DNA of 64,000 bases, from assembly GCA_016218665.1 (NCBI GenBank), contig JACRDI010000036.1, positions 1 to 64,000 of the forward strand. The letters are read 5' to 3'. Source of the stretch: Desulfovibrio sp. Its GTDB lineage: Bacteria > Desulfobacterota > Desulfovibrionia > Desulfovibrionales > Desulfovibrionaceae. A program made the position numbers and the translations under genes. Numbering within the stretch: the first letter of the stretch is position 1; each line of letters begins with the position of its first letter. Below, one piece after another: positions 51,901 to 60,225 of the stretch. The notes under the pieces were generated by a model. It saw only the letters and a list, made by a program, of their open reading frames with translations, was not told the origin of the DNA and ran no database searches.

Positions 51901-52738
51901 CAGGCGACGTCATGTCCCGCCGGGTGACGAAGGCGCGCACGCGCACGTGCGGCAGGCGCGAGGAGATGACCGGCATGTCCTTGTGCATGCCCTCCACCTC
52001 GATGACCTCGTGGCCGTCGAAGTGGCTGGGCAGGTACTGGTCCTCCGGGGCCATGCAGAAGAACTCGTAGTTCATGTCATCCGGCAGGGCGGGCCAGCGG
52101 GTCTTGACCCAGGCGTCGTCGTAGGTGCCGTTCTTCTTGGCGCGCGCGGGCCACATGAGGTCCAGGGGCCCGAAGGAGGCCGGGGCCGGGCGGTCCGTGG
52201 GCGCGCCGATGAGCGGCGTCGCCGGAGGCTCGCCCTCCACGTTGGGCAGGGGGATGACCTCCACCCCATCGGGCCGGGTCTTGACCTCCATGCCCTTGCC
52301 CAGGGGGTTGTCCTTGAACTCCGGCCCACCGAAGGCGTGCTGCCAGTCCAGCGGCATGGTGGCGAAGGGCTTGGCCTCGGAAAGGCGCCAGGCCCCGTCG
52401 CCGCCGCGCACCCAGTAGCGGTCGCCGAAGACGTTCAGGGTCTTGTCCACGCGGCCGCAGCGCAGGCGCACCTTCACCGCCGGGGTGGGTCTGCCGCCGG
52501 GCGCGCAGGCGTGGCCCGCGCAGAGCACTTCCCCGTGCGGCTTGGGCCAGCCCTGGTCCAGCTGCATCTCCGGCCCCAGCAGGGCCACCAGCTCCTTCCA
52601 CAGCTCCTGCTCGGTGTGCAGCTCGTCCGGCGCGGTGAGGTCGAAATAGAGCATGACCCCGAGGCTGAGGTAATGCTTGCCCGCTATCTCCACCGGCCGG
52701 TTGAACAGGGCGTGCCGCCGCTCCTTGAAGATCTTCAT
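48992..52738 (-). CDS. DUF2169 adaptor fused to pentapeptide repeats
   Basis: 1248-aa multidomain protein. Residues 1-300 form a DUF2169 domain (NRPVEIAGKHYLSLGVMLYFDL; FGDRYWVRGG; WQHAFGGPEFKDNPLGKG), a type VI effector-adaptor family. The 300-870 stretch has coiled-coil (about 420-510) and mixed alpha/beta parts without a recognised fold. From about 930 to 1240 it is a pentapeptide-repeat rod. Its start overlaps the VgrG stop (TGATG), so translation is coupled to the spike. It likely loads or contributes to an effector. The central region has no obvious toxin motif. Confidence 0.9.
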   Translation of the reverse strand: MKIFKERRHALFNRPVEIAGKHYLSLGVMLYFDLTAPDELHTEQELWKELVALLGPEMQLDQGWPKPHGEVLCAGHACAPGGRPTPAVKVRLRCGRVDKTLNVFGDRYWVRGGDGAWRLSEAKPFATMPLDWQHAFGGPEFKDNPLGKGMEVKTRPDGVEVIPLPNVEGEPPATPLIGAPTDRPAPASFGPLDLMWPARAKKNGTYDDAWVKTRWPALPDDMNYEFFCMAPEDQYLPSHFDGHEVIEVEGMHKDMPVISSRLPHVRVRAFVTRRDMTSPEDLARASFEEVGLKPETLWLFPEILRGVILWRGMAACVDDEYADLGRLFVADEPRYSEPRAIEHYRDLQLKKADLSVPFDPAMQLDFQRKMAAGAKRVLNLPKELKERQARSQGQAPAMVMSPQDVDRAMRARLKDIRATIDSVEASTTDVHQRFGHLAATDLGAFPRARAQADKMEARLDAMLQRAQAMEQRKAEMLEQARGMLKRPQMRLMADLKDKGDLEKLLEKPGEPPFHAMGFPLVVSWRVGLDIDQERMRELSTLGIERGTVKRRWLAWNPEAREERAADWGVKPQPGQETFRIPAGLVLPGFSGAKLDRLLVRPSAQGGALDDPASDVLVLGSRDEPLFLEAASEQGVVAIVGDELSAAFIEQEAGDFAHVAVCAAPGAPLAKQAAEALKQGAQAVALWPEAGPWAGKEADFEKALPGCRFARLPEAKDVFHAHKKGQDVRQAIVEQLPPDKAQEHSLIFDAPGAPKKPGAKKLEDILSAASIIDLIQGGVADAEAAKEAKFAPYVDAAKERAAAATARMAKEGFVAPPAQPSALSGQPSMTELMNLSADKAEAIRDKMGKMGSLTPEAEAKLNGLAAKLRATGPQLDAQKAEGKAALKAFQLLPEHAQALAKAGLDPAKLRPQKPELVLAAAKGQAGADVTGATIKDLDFSGQDLSGIDFSKARISKCLFKGTKLAGARLDEAMIQGCDFTGADVSGASLHRTVLKESLLDKANLRGAVGEMTIIQKSSLKEADLSECDLKQAVVQHSALAGLKLTNARLALSVFSDGDATGLTADGARFEKCVFKKAGLDKASFRGITTDALLLHTCAGEKVSFAGSELFKFRISHDSQFPGLNLGAVVWKQGYCRKANLAGADLQGSELERTIFDSCDMTRANLAKVRLRRCRFLKTDLEAATLHFADLFMASMRKARLVQADMRGANCYAVDFFKAVFGETRMEGANLKRSLIDGHEQGMRAEGLII

Positions 52739-55032
52739 CAGAGTATTTCCTTGAGCGCCGCCAGCTCCGTCGAGTTGGCCGAGGTCCGGAGGTCCTCGCC
52801 AATGGCCTCGGTATTCTCGGCCACCGCGCGGGTGGACTCAGTCACAGCCTTCAGTATGCTCAGGCCAATCTTGTTGTCCTCCGCAACGGTTCGGGTCATC
52901 ATGGCGGCCATGACGCGGCTGTCTCCGGCCAGGGTCTCCACTTCTCCGCTCAGCTTGCTGACCGCGCCGCGCATCTCGTTGGCGCTTCCCACCAGCTTGT
53001 TGTGGTCCGCGATGAGCTTGTTGACCACGCCCTCGCAGTGCTCCTTGAAGCCCTCAAAGGTGTCCCTCTTGGCGACAAAATCCTCGCGCATCTCATGGAA
53101 GGTCATCTTCGCGCCGATGCCGGTCTCGAACTTGAGCCCCACTTCAAGCTCCATGAACTCCGCCAGGGCGAGGTCCCACTTCATGCCCACGACGACGTCC
53201 TCGGACGAGCCCAGCACGCCCTCGAAGGCGTTGTCGCCCACCATGGTGGTCTCCAGCCCGGCCACGAACTCCTCGGTCTGGCCGAGGATGATGTAGCGCT
53301 CGTCGCCCTCCACGCGGATGAACTCGTCGCCGTGGACGATGGTGCAGGAGTCGCCGCTCTCGAAGGTCAGGGTCTTCTCGCTCTTGACCTTGATGCCGTG
53401 AGTGTTGTCGTGCATGCAGTCGCCCTGCGGGTCATCCACCTCCTTCTTGTTCTCCTCGGTGGTGGTGTGGTCGTCGCCGGGGTCGTTCTTGTAGCCCACG
53501 CGGATGAAGGATCCGGCCGTGGGCGTATGCAGCAGGATGCGCTGGCTGCCCTCCTGGTCCTCCATGTGCAGGACGTTGCCGCCGCCGCTCTTCAGGCGCA
53601 CCATGGTCTGGTTGCCGTCGTTCACGGGACCGGGGGTTTCCGGGTTGGGCACGGCCCCGGCGATGACCGGGCGGTCCGGATCGCCGTCCATGAAGGAGAG
53701 CAGCACCTCCGTGCCCTTGTGCAGGGGCGCGTGCATGCCCATGTCCGCGCCGGCGTACGGCTGCATCATGCGCACGAAGGCCGAGGCCTTGCCCCCGCTG
53801 CGGCCGGAGAGGTCAAAGGGCAGGACGACCTTGTAGCGGCCCTGGCTGTCCAGCTCGGCGTACTGGCCGGAGCCCGCGGCGTCGATCTTGGCCGAGATGG
53901 CGCCGGAGATGCGCGGCTTTTCCGTAATGCGTGCGGGCCGGAACTGCGTGACGGAAGGGATGGCCTCGAAGTGGTTGCGGTAGAAGAGGTTGTCCTGCTC
54001 GGCCAGGCCGCGCACCCCCAGTCCCGCCAGCAGGTAGCGCTCCTGGCTGCCCTCGTGGCGCATGCTGGTGGTCAGGTAGGTCTGGTTGAAGTCGCTCCTG
54101 TAGTGCCGGTCCAGGGTGAACAGATAGCCCGGCCGCACGGCCGGCACGTTGGACAGGCCGTGGAAGACCTGCTCGCGGCACTTCCATTCCTCGGCCCGCA
54201 CCTGGGCCAGGCGGTTGCCCTCGGCAATGTCCCTGAAGTGCTCGCCGTAGAGGTAGATCTCTCCGCGGCCCTTGTCGGCCACCATGGCCCGGCCGGTCAA
54301 ATCCAGGCTGGGCTTCTCGTAGTTGTAGTCCTTGAGCATGAGGCTCTTGGGCATGGGCGTGCGCCTGAGGGAGAAGTTCTTCACCACCTCGTCTGCCTGG
54401 GCGGCGTCGAGCCCGGTGGGCGGCGCGTAGTGGAACACCTCGTTCCCGGGCATGGGCGTGTGGGCAATGGCCGTGTCCGAGGCGAGCATCTTCTCGCCCT
54501 GGGCGCCCTGCTCAAACCAGTAGTACGCGCCCTCGCGCTCCAGCCAGCGGGAGAAGAAGTCGAAGTGCGACTCCGAATACTGGCAGAGGTAGTCCCACAC
54601 GGGGTACTGCCCCTTCAGGCGGAACTCGAAGTCCAGCCCGGAGGAGAGGCCGCCGTCGGCAAGCACATCCGTCAGGAACTGGTCGAGCTTCTTGTCCAGG
54701 AACACCTGGTTGTGGTGGGTGAGGGTGAGCCACCAGAGCTTGGGCCGGAGCTGGGCGCGGTAGAACACCCAGGAATCGGCCTGGTGCAGCTGCTCGAAGG
54801 AGGCCAGGATGCCGTGGTAGGGCAGCTCGGCCTCCTTGCCCTTGATGGTGAACACCGCCGGGCTTTGCAGAATGGCCTCAAGGTCCAGGTCGGCCTTGTC
54901 GGAAACCAGCAGAATGTCGAAGCTGTAGAGTTGCGACAGCCCCTCCTCGCCGTGGAAGCGGGCCACCACGAAGGTGTCCTTGGCGACGGCCTGGCTCTGG
55001 AACTGGAACACGTACTCGGATAGCTGCGGCAT
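52738..55032 (-). CDS. vgrG: VgrG/TssI spike protein with helical C-terminal extension
   Basis: 764-aa type VI spike trimer subunit. gp27-like domain at 1-380 (LYSFDILLVSDKADLDLEAIL; SESHFDFFSRWLEREGAYYWFE), gp5-like OB fold (RYKVVLPFD...HAPLHKGTEVLLSFMDGDPDRPVIAG), then a beta-needle to about 600. The last ~120 residues are helical (KLIADHNKLVGSANEMRGAV...; RAVAENTEAIGEDL) instead of a recognisable toxin and may bind the DUF2169/pentapeptide adaptors translated next. Directly follows the AMIN-like gene after 24 bases. Confidence 0.95.
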   Translation of the reverse strand: MPQLSEYVFQFQSQAVAKDTFVVARFHGEEGLSQLYSFDILLVSDKADLDLEAILQSPAVFTIKGKEAELPYHGILASFEQLHQADSWVFYRAQLRPKLWWLTLTHHNQVFLDKKLDQFLTDVLADGGLSSGLDFEFRLKGQYPVWDYLCQYSESHFDFFSRWLEREGAYYWFEQGAQGEKMLASDTAIAHTPMPGNEVFHYAPPTGLDAAQADEVVKNFSLRRTPMPKSLMLKDYNYEKPSLDLTGRAMVADKGRGEIYLYGEHFRDIAEGNRLAQVRAEEWKCREQVFHGLSNVPAVRPGYLFTLDRHYRSDFNQTYLTTSMRHEGSQERYLLAGLGVRGLAEQDNLFYRNHFEAIPSVTQFRPARITEKPRISGAISAKIDAAGSGQYAELDSQGRYKVVLPFDLSGRSGGKASAFVRMMQPYAGADMGMHAPLHKGTEVLLSFMDGDPDRPVIAGAVPNPETPGPVNDGNQTMVRLKSGGGNVLHMEDQEGSQRILLHTPTAGSFIRVGYKNDPGDDHTTTEENKKEVDDPQGDCMHDNTHGIKVKSEKTLTFESGDSCTIVHGDEFIRVEGDERYIILGQTEEFVAGLETTMVGDNAFEGVLGSSEDVVVGMKWDLALAEFMELEVGLKFETGIGAKMTFHEMREDFVAKRDTFEGFKEHCEGVVNKLIADHNKLVGSANEMRGAVSKLSGEVETLAGDSRVMAAMMTRTVAEDNKIGLSILKAVTESTRAVAENTEAIGEDLRTSANSTELAALKEIL

Positions 55033-55056
55033 GACGCCCTCCTTGCTCTGGCGGCG

Positions 55057-55794
55057 TTACAAGGTCTGCTGCTCCCTTGCCCTGCGCTCTTCCGGGGCTT
55101 TGCGCCCCTTTGATGCGGGCTCCTTCGGCTTGGGAATGGTGACGCTGAAGCCTTCCGCCTCCAGCTCCAGGCGCACGCGCTCGTGCCCTTCCGCGGCGGG
55201 GTCGGCGTAGTGGAAGGTGACGCGCAGGGCGCCCTGGTCGGCCTCCACCACCACGCGGTTGATGAAGGTTCCGGGCAGCTCGTTCAGCCGGTGCGACGAG
55301 TTGCGCCAGCGGCCCGGCAGTTCCACCACCCAGCGCGAGGGGTTGCGCAGGAAATAGGTCTTGCCGTCGACCGGGGCGCGGTCGGTGAAGAACATGCCCT
55401 TGAATTGCGTGTCCGTGTCACGGAAGCGGTGGGACTTGAGCCGGATGGGCGCGTCGGTGGACGTATCGCCCGCGGGGGCGGCTTCCGGCTGGCCGGCCTT
55501 GCCCCCGCCCACGCGCTCCGCTCGTTCCTCCAGGCGCTGCCCCCCGCGCGAAAGGGTCTCCGCCGCGGATTCCAGGAAGCGCTGCTCGGCCTCCGCCCCG
55601 CGCTCGCGCAGGCGGGTGACCATGCGGCGCACCTCGCCCGGGGCCGGGCGTTCCGCCCACAGGGCGGAGAGCGTCATGACCCCGCGCAGTTGCAGGGCCT
55701 CGCTCCCCGCGGCCAGGAAGAACAGCGAAAAGGCCCCGGCCAGGAAGCACCCCAGGAGAATCCAGGGCACGAGGCGCGAATGCAGGCGGCTCAT
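55057..55794 (-). CDS. AMIN-like membrane-anchored protein of the type VI cluster
   Basis: 245-aa protein with an N-terminal signal-anchor (SRLHSRLVPWILLGCFLAGAFSLFFLAAG), a charged linker, and a C-terminal beta domain (FFTDRAPVDGKTYFLRNPSRWVVELPG...NRVVVEADQGALRVTFHY) resembling the AMIN domain that targets envelope proteins to peptidoglycan. It is translationally coupled to TssM (start overlaps its stop as ATGA). A peptidoglycan-anchoring role for the membrane complex, comparable to TagL-type anchors, is inferred. TssL here has no peptidoglycan-binding domain, which would leave that job open. Confidence 0.75.
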   Translation of the reverse strand: MSRLHSRLVPWILLGCFLAGAFSLFFLAAGSEALQLRGVMTLSALWAERPAPGEVRRMVTRLRERGAEAEQRFLESAAETLSRGGQRLEERAERVGGGKAGQPEAAPAGDTSTDAPIRLKSHRFRDTDTQFKGMFFTDRAPVDGKTYFLRNPSRWVVELPGRWRNSSHRLNELPGTFINRVVVEADQGALRVTFHYADPAAEGHERVRLELEAEGFSVTIPKPKEPASKGRKAPEERRAREQQTL

Positions 55795-58700
55795 TGTCCA
55801 CCTCCGCCCTGGCCGCCGCCTGCGCCCAGGCCGCCGGTGCAGGTGGCCACGTTCTGCGGCAGCCTGAGGGCCGGGTAGTCGCTCAGGTTCAGCACCGCTC
55901 CGGCCCCGCTGATGTTGTAGTTCACCTGGATGCTGGTGACGCCCAGGGTCTCCAGCACGCCCTGCCTGTCCGGGAAGTCCCTGGGCACGAACACCTGTCT
56001 GCCGTTGCGGAAGTCGCGCAGGAAGTCGCGGAAGCCGAAGGGGCCGGGCCAGGTCTTCTTGAGCGTGGCCTCGCGGAAGACGATCTCCATGGTCACGTCG
56101 CCGCAGGTATTGGGCTCCCAGACGAACTCCAGGCTGTCCTGGTAGTTGTAGTTGGTCAGCTGCTGCGTCTTGGAGGCGCACTGCAGCTTGAGCGAGACGT
56201 AGTTGGGCTCGCTCTTGGCGTCGATGTTCACGTTGGTGGGCAAAGCCTCCAGCCGCACGGTGTACTTGGGCTGCAGCTGCTGGCGCTTCAGCGCGCCGGC
56301 GTCCAGGAACTGCAGGAAGCTTACCTCGAAGGGGAAGGGCACGCCCATCCAGTTGCCGCAGTACCACCCGCGCGAGTTGCGCCGCAGGAAGGGCTTGGCC
56401 GGGCCATCCACGAAGGCGTTCACCAGGCCCTTCTGGCCGAAGAGGGCCTCCCACTGCTCGCTTTCAGGCACGTTGCGCACCTCGGAGAGCACCTGCGCCT
56501 CCCACAGCTGGTTCAGGGCGCAGGCCGATTCGTCCGTGGCCAGGGTGACGAGGTAGATGAGCGGCCCGTTCACGATCTGCCAGATGGGCTCCTCCACGGG
56601 CTTGCCGTCGCCCAGGAGCAGACGCATGCGGTTCACCGCGGTCACGGCCAGATCCACGGCCGTGGGCTGGCTGTCGCCGCCGGCCGCCTGGGCCTGCTGC
56701 CCGGCCTGTCCGCTCTGGCCGCCCTTGCCGCCCTGCTGCGGGCCGGAATCCTGGGCCACGCCCGAGCCCGCCGTGCCGAAGTGCCGGAAGGCGAAGCGGA
56801 AGGCCGCGTCCTTGGAGGCCGTGACCGGCTGGAAGGCGCCCAACTGCTTCATGTAGTCCTTGAAGGCCGTGGTGGCCTGCACGATCTTGTCCATGCGGCT
56901 GTGCACGTGCTCGTCGAAGGAGCCGAACACGGCGGCCGCCCCGACCTTGAGTTCGCCCTCCACCTTGGTCTCCAGCGTGGCGGTCTTCTGCTGCGAGCGG
57001 TAGAACTCCATGAGGGCCACGAAGCGCTCCGGAATGTTCGTCCAGGGCGGCGGCGTGCCGATCTTCTCCACGCTGTCGAACTCGGTCTTCATGCGCTGCA
57101 TGAGCTTGAAGTAGGGGTTGTCCAAGGTGGACATGGAGGCCCCGGCGGTGAGCCAGTCCTCGCGCACGGCCAGCTTCTCCAGCCCCAGGCCGAAATCCAT
57201 GGCGAAGATCTTCCATTCCTCGTGGAAGCGCTGCTGGTACCACAGCCAGAAGGTGGACGAGCGCGCCTCGAAGTGGCCGCGGTCGTTCACGGCCTCGGTG
57301 AGGCCGGAGAGCAGGGCCTCGATGGCGGCCTTGCCCTTGGCCGTGTACGCGGGGCTGATGCGCGGGCCCTGGTGCGCCACCTCAAGCCCGGGCCAGAAGT
57401 CGTCCAGGGTCACGGCGGGCAGCTCCGGCCGGGCGTTGGCCCACTCGGCCAGCCAGTGCAGGTTGGCGCCCTCGGCCTCCACCAGGTGCGCGGCCCAGGC
57501 CTGCAGTTCGCGCTTCTCGCGGTCCAGCAGGCGCGTGTCCTCCTCCCACTCCACGTAGGAGCGGTACATGTCCGGGAAGAAGGCCGCCACCTCGGGCAGC
57601 TGTCCGCCAAAGGCCAGGGCCAGCATGTCCACGGGCCCGCCGCCAAACTTGGGCGCCTTGCCGTGTTCCCGCGCGGCCAGCACATCGATGCGCCAGATGA
57701 CGTACTCCAGCGACTTGGCGAGGTACTCCTCCCGGCTGTGCTGGCTTAAGGAGGCGAAATGCGCGTTCATGGACTTGTCCATGGGGTTCAGCGTGTGCTG
57801 GCGGAACCAGGCGCAGTACATGCGTTTGAGCTCCACAAGGGCCTCGTTGCCCTGCTGGAAGCCCATCTTGGGCCACAGGCCCTTGTGCAGGGCCTTCTGC
57901 ATGTCCGCGATGCGGTCGCGCAGCTGGCCCATGCGCACCAGATCCTCGCCCAGGCCCAGGCCCAGGCGCGGCGTGGCCGGAAAGGCCGTGCGCACGGGCT
58001 CCATGGCCTGGCGTATGCGCACAAAGGCCATGGACGAAAGCCCGATGACCGCCAGCATGGCCAGCATCCAGGCCAAGAGGCCCAGGCTGCGCGTGGCCGT
58101 GCGCCAGGAGAGGTACTCGTCGATGCGGCGGATGAGCCCGCGCTCCCGCGGCAGGATGGCGGCGAAGAAATCGTGCAGGAAGAGCCCGCGCCCGGTGTCG
58201 GGCAGGCGCCACTGCTTGCCCTTGAGGGATTCCAGGCTGGAGAGCACGCCGGAGCTCGTCATGCCGCTCTGGCGGCCGCTGGAGATGAAGATGCCGCGCA
58301 GGAAGGGCGTTTCCTGGTAGGGGTTCTCGTTGAAGGCCCCTTCCACAAAGGCCCGGATGAGCGGGGCCAGGCGCTCGAACTCGTCGGGGAAGAGCGCGGC
58401 CTTGCCGTCCCCGCTGCCCGCGCCCAGCAGCAGGCGCAGGTCCTTGAGCCTGCGGGAGATGTGCCCCAGGGCCTCGCCCGCGAACTCCTCGGGCAGCAGG
58501 CGGTCCTCGATGTTCAGCAGGCCCATGGCCTGGCCGCGCTGCTCCCTGGGCAGCAGGTCGCACAGGGCGGTCATGCCCAGCACCAGGTCCATTTTGGTGA
58601 TGAGCACGTACACGGGAAATTTCGCGCCCAGCCCCCGCATGAGCTGGTCCACCCGGAGCCTGATGGAGCGGCCGTACTCCGCCAGGGAGTCGGCGTCGCC

Positions 58701-59363
58701 CGAGAGCAGCCGCTCCGCCGGCAGGGTGACCACGAGGCCGGAGAGGGGCTCGCGGCGGCGGTAGCGGGCAAGCAAGGTCAGGAAGCACTCCCACTCCTCG
58801 CGGTCGGCCTCCTGGTCCAGGGGGATGGCGTAGCGGCCGGTGGTGTCGAGCACCACGGCCTCCTCGAAGAACCACCAGTCGCAATTGCGCGTGCCAGCCA
58901 GGCCCTTGGCCGGACCCGCGTCGGTCAAAATCGTGGTGAGCCGGGCGTGGGAGATGGCCGTGGACTTGCCCGTGGCCGTCTCGCCGAAGACCATGAACCA
59001 CGGCAGGGTGTACAGCGGGTCGCCCCGGCCCCGGAGCTTGGAGGCCTTGAGCAGCTTCACCGCGGCGCTCCAGCGCTCCTGCAGTTCGGTCAGGCGGCGG
59101 CGCTCATGCTGGGGCGCGGCGTCCACGGACTTCTGGTCCTGGGCCACCACGCGCTTGATGAACTGGGCCTCGCGCCGGCGGTAGAACCAGCGCCGCACAA
59201 AAAGCACCAGGAAGACCACGGCCAAAAGCCCCGCCACCATGACGGCGGCCGTCCAGTCCGGCCAGCGGAAGTGCCGCGCCAGGAACACCCCGCCCACCCC
59301 GGCCGCCGCAACGAGCACCAGGAGCAGGAAGATCTTGAGCGCGGTGATGAGCATTCTGGCCAT
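55791..59363 (-). CDS. tssM: TssM (IcmF-family) inner-membrane component of type VI secretion
   Basis: 1190-aa protein. Two N-terminal membrane helices (about 7-29 and 36-58), cytoplasmic P-loop domain with Walker A GETATGKST (about 129-137), LDTTGRY switch and ITKMDLV, third helix (about 425-450), then large periplasmic IcmF/VasK region. Forms the envelope-spanning TssJLM complex with the lipoprotein TssJ and TssL. The Walker A site is intact, so this TssM likely uses nucleotide. A Gly/Gln-rich spacer and tail occur in the periplasmic part. Overlaps the AMIN-like gene. Confidence 0.96.
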   Translation of the reverse strand: MARMLITALKIFLLLVLVAAAGVGGVFLARHFRWPDWTAAVMVAGLLAVVFLVLFVRRWFYRRREAQFIKRVVAQDQKSVDAAPQHERRRLTELQERWSAAVKLLKASKLRGRGDPLYTLPWFMVFGETATGKSTAISHARLTTILTDAGPAKGLAGTRNCDWWFFEEAVVLDTTGRYAIPLDQEADREEWECFLTLLARYRRREPLSGLVVTLPAERLLSGDADSLAEYGRSIRLRVDQLMRGLGAKFPVYVLITKMDLVLGMTALCDLLPREQRGQAMGLLNIEDRLLPEEFAGEALGHISRRLKDLRLLLGAGSGDGKAALFPDEFERLAPLIRAFVEGAFNENPYQETPFLRGIFISSGRQSGMTSSGVLSSLESLKGKQWRLPDTGRGLFLHDFFAAILPRERGLIRRIDEYLSWRTATRSLGLLAWMLAMLAVIGLSSMAFVRIRQAMEPVRTAFPATPRLGLGLGEDLVRMGQLRDRIADMQKALHKGLWPKMGFQQGNEALVELKRMYCAWFRQHTLNPMDKSMNAHFASLSQHSREEYLAKSLEYVIWRIDVLAAREHGKAPKFGGGPVDMLALAFGGQLPEVAAFFPDMYRSYVEWEEDTRLLDREKRELQAWAAHLVEAEGANLHWLAEWANARPELPAVTLDDFWPGLEVAHQGPRISPAYTAKGKAAIEALLSGLTEAVNDRGHFEARSSTFWLWYQQRFHEEWKIFAMDFGLGLEKLAVREDWLTAGASMSTLDNPYFKLMQRMKTEFDSVEKIGTPPPWTNIPERFVALMEFYRSQQKTATLETKVEGELKVGAAAVFGSFDEHVHSRMDKIVQATTAFKDYMKQLGAFQPVTASKDAAFRFAFRHFGTAGSGVAQDSGPQQGGKGGQSGQAGQQAQAAGGDSQPTAVDLAVTAVNRMRLLLGDGKPVEEPIWQIVNGPLIYLVTLATDESACALNQLWEAQVLSEVRNVPESEQWEALFGQKGLVNAFVDGPAKPFLRRNSRGWYCGNWMGVPFPFEVSFLQFLDAGALKRQQLQPKYTVRLEALPTNVNIDAKSEPNYVSLKLQCASKTQQLTNYNYQDSLEFVWEPNTCGDVTMEIVFREATLKKTWPGPFGFRDFLRDFRNGRQVFVPRDFPDRQGVLETLGVTSIQVNYNISGAGAVLNLSDYPALRLPQNVATCTGGLGAGGGQGGGGQ

Positions 59364-59421
59364 TGCGTGGCGATCCTTCGCGTCTGCTGAACGGGGCGGC
59401 GCCCCGGCGTGCTGGTTGCGG

Positions 59422-60222
59422 TTATCCCAATGCCCGGAGCCAGTCCTGCACCCAGGCCGTGAGCAGCGCGGCGTAGGCTCCGTGCAGGTACAGGGCGGTC
59501 AAGAGCGGCACCACGACGAACACGGCCATGCGCGCCACCTGCCGGTACAGGGGCGGCGGCGGCGTGGGCTGGCGGTCGGCGTAGGCCTCGGGAAAGATCT
59601 TTCCGCCCAGGCCGGGGCCGCGCACCATCAGGCGGTCCAGGCTCTCGCGGGTGATGGCCGCCAGGCGTTCGCGCCCGGCATCGCCGTAGTAGCGGCCGGT
59701 GAAGCCCAGGGTGAGGCAGGCGGCGTAGACCTCCAGCACCTCGCGCAGGGCGGCGCGGCCCTCGTCCTCGAAGAACGGCGAAGGGGCTCCCAGGTTGGAT
59801 TGTCCAGGCTGGCCGGATTTTCCGGCCTGCGCGGGCTGCACGGCCTGGGCCACCTGGCTGGCCGGGATGCTCCGGGCGGCACGCTCGTCGGCCGCCTGCT
59901 CGCACAGCTCGGCCAGGCGCACGTAGAATTCCTCGCCCGCGTTCACGGTGCCGAAGCGCTCCCGCTGCAGGCTGCGCCGGAGCCACTCGCCGCGGCCCGG
60001 CCAGTCGGAGGCCAACACGGCCTCGTCGGCGAAGGCGCACACGGCGAACAGCGCGCTGTCCACGTCCTCCGGGCGGTAGGTGTGCGTGTCGGCCACGGCC
60101 TCGGCCAGCAGGCGGTCCATGTCCGCGCGGGCGGTGGCGAAGGCGACCTCGCGCATTTCCTCCTCGCGCGCGAGCAGGGCGGCAAAGGCCGCCGCGGGCA
60201 GGAATCTGTCCACCAGGGCCAC
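59422..60222 (-). CDS. tssL: TssL (DotU-family) inner-membrane component
   Basis: 266-aa protein. Cytoplasmic DotU domain (LFAVCAFADEAVLASDWPGRGEW; LGFTGRYYGDAGRERLAAI), a Gln/Ala/Gly-rich insertion (about residues 120-145), and a single C-terminal helix (ARMAVFVVVPLLTALYLHG). There is no C-terminal peptidoglycan-binding domain. Located three bases from tssK. Confidence 0.94.
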   Translation of the reverse strand: MALVDRFLPAAAFAALLAREEEMREVAFATARADMDRLLAEAVADTHTYRPEDVDSALFAVCAFADEAVLASDWPGRGEWLRRSLQRERFGTVNAGEEFYVRLAELCEQAADERAARSIPASQVAQAVQPAQAGKSGQPGQSNLGAPSPFFEDEGRAALREVLEVYAACLTLGFTGRYYGDAGRERLAAITRESLDRLMVRGPGLGGKIFPEAYADRQPTPPPPLYRQVARMAVFVVVPLLTALYLHGAYAALLTAWVQDWLRALG

Positions 60223-60225
60223 GGG

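Noticed and set aside
49022-53296. Plus-strand open frame of more than 1400 codons across the type VI cluster
   Set aside because: Antisense to VgrG and the DUF2169 protein. Leu/Gly/His/Arg-rich composition mirrors the pentapeptide and Ala-rich coding strand; no domain or ribosome site.
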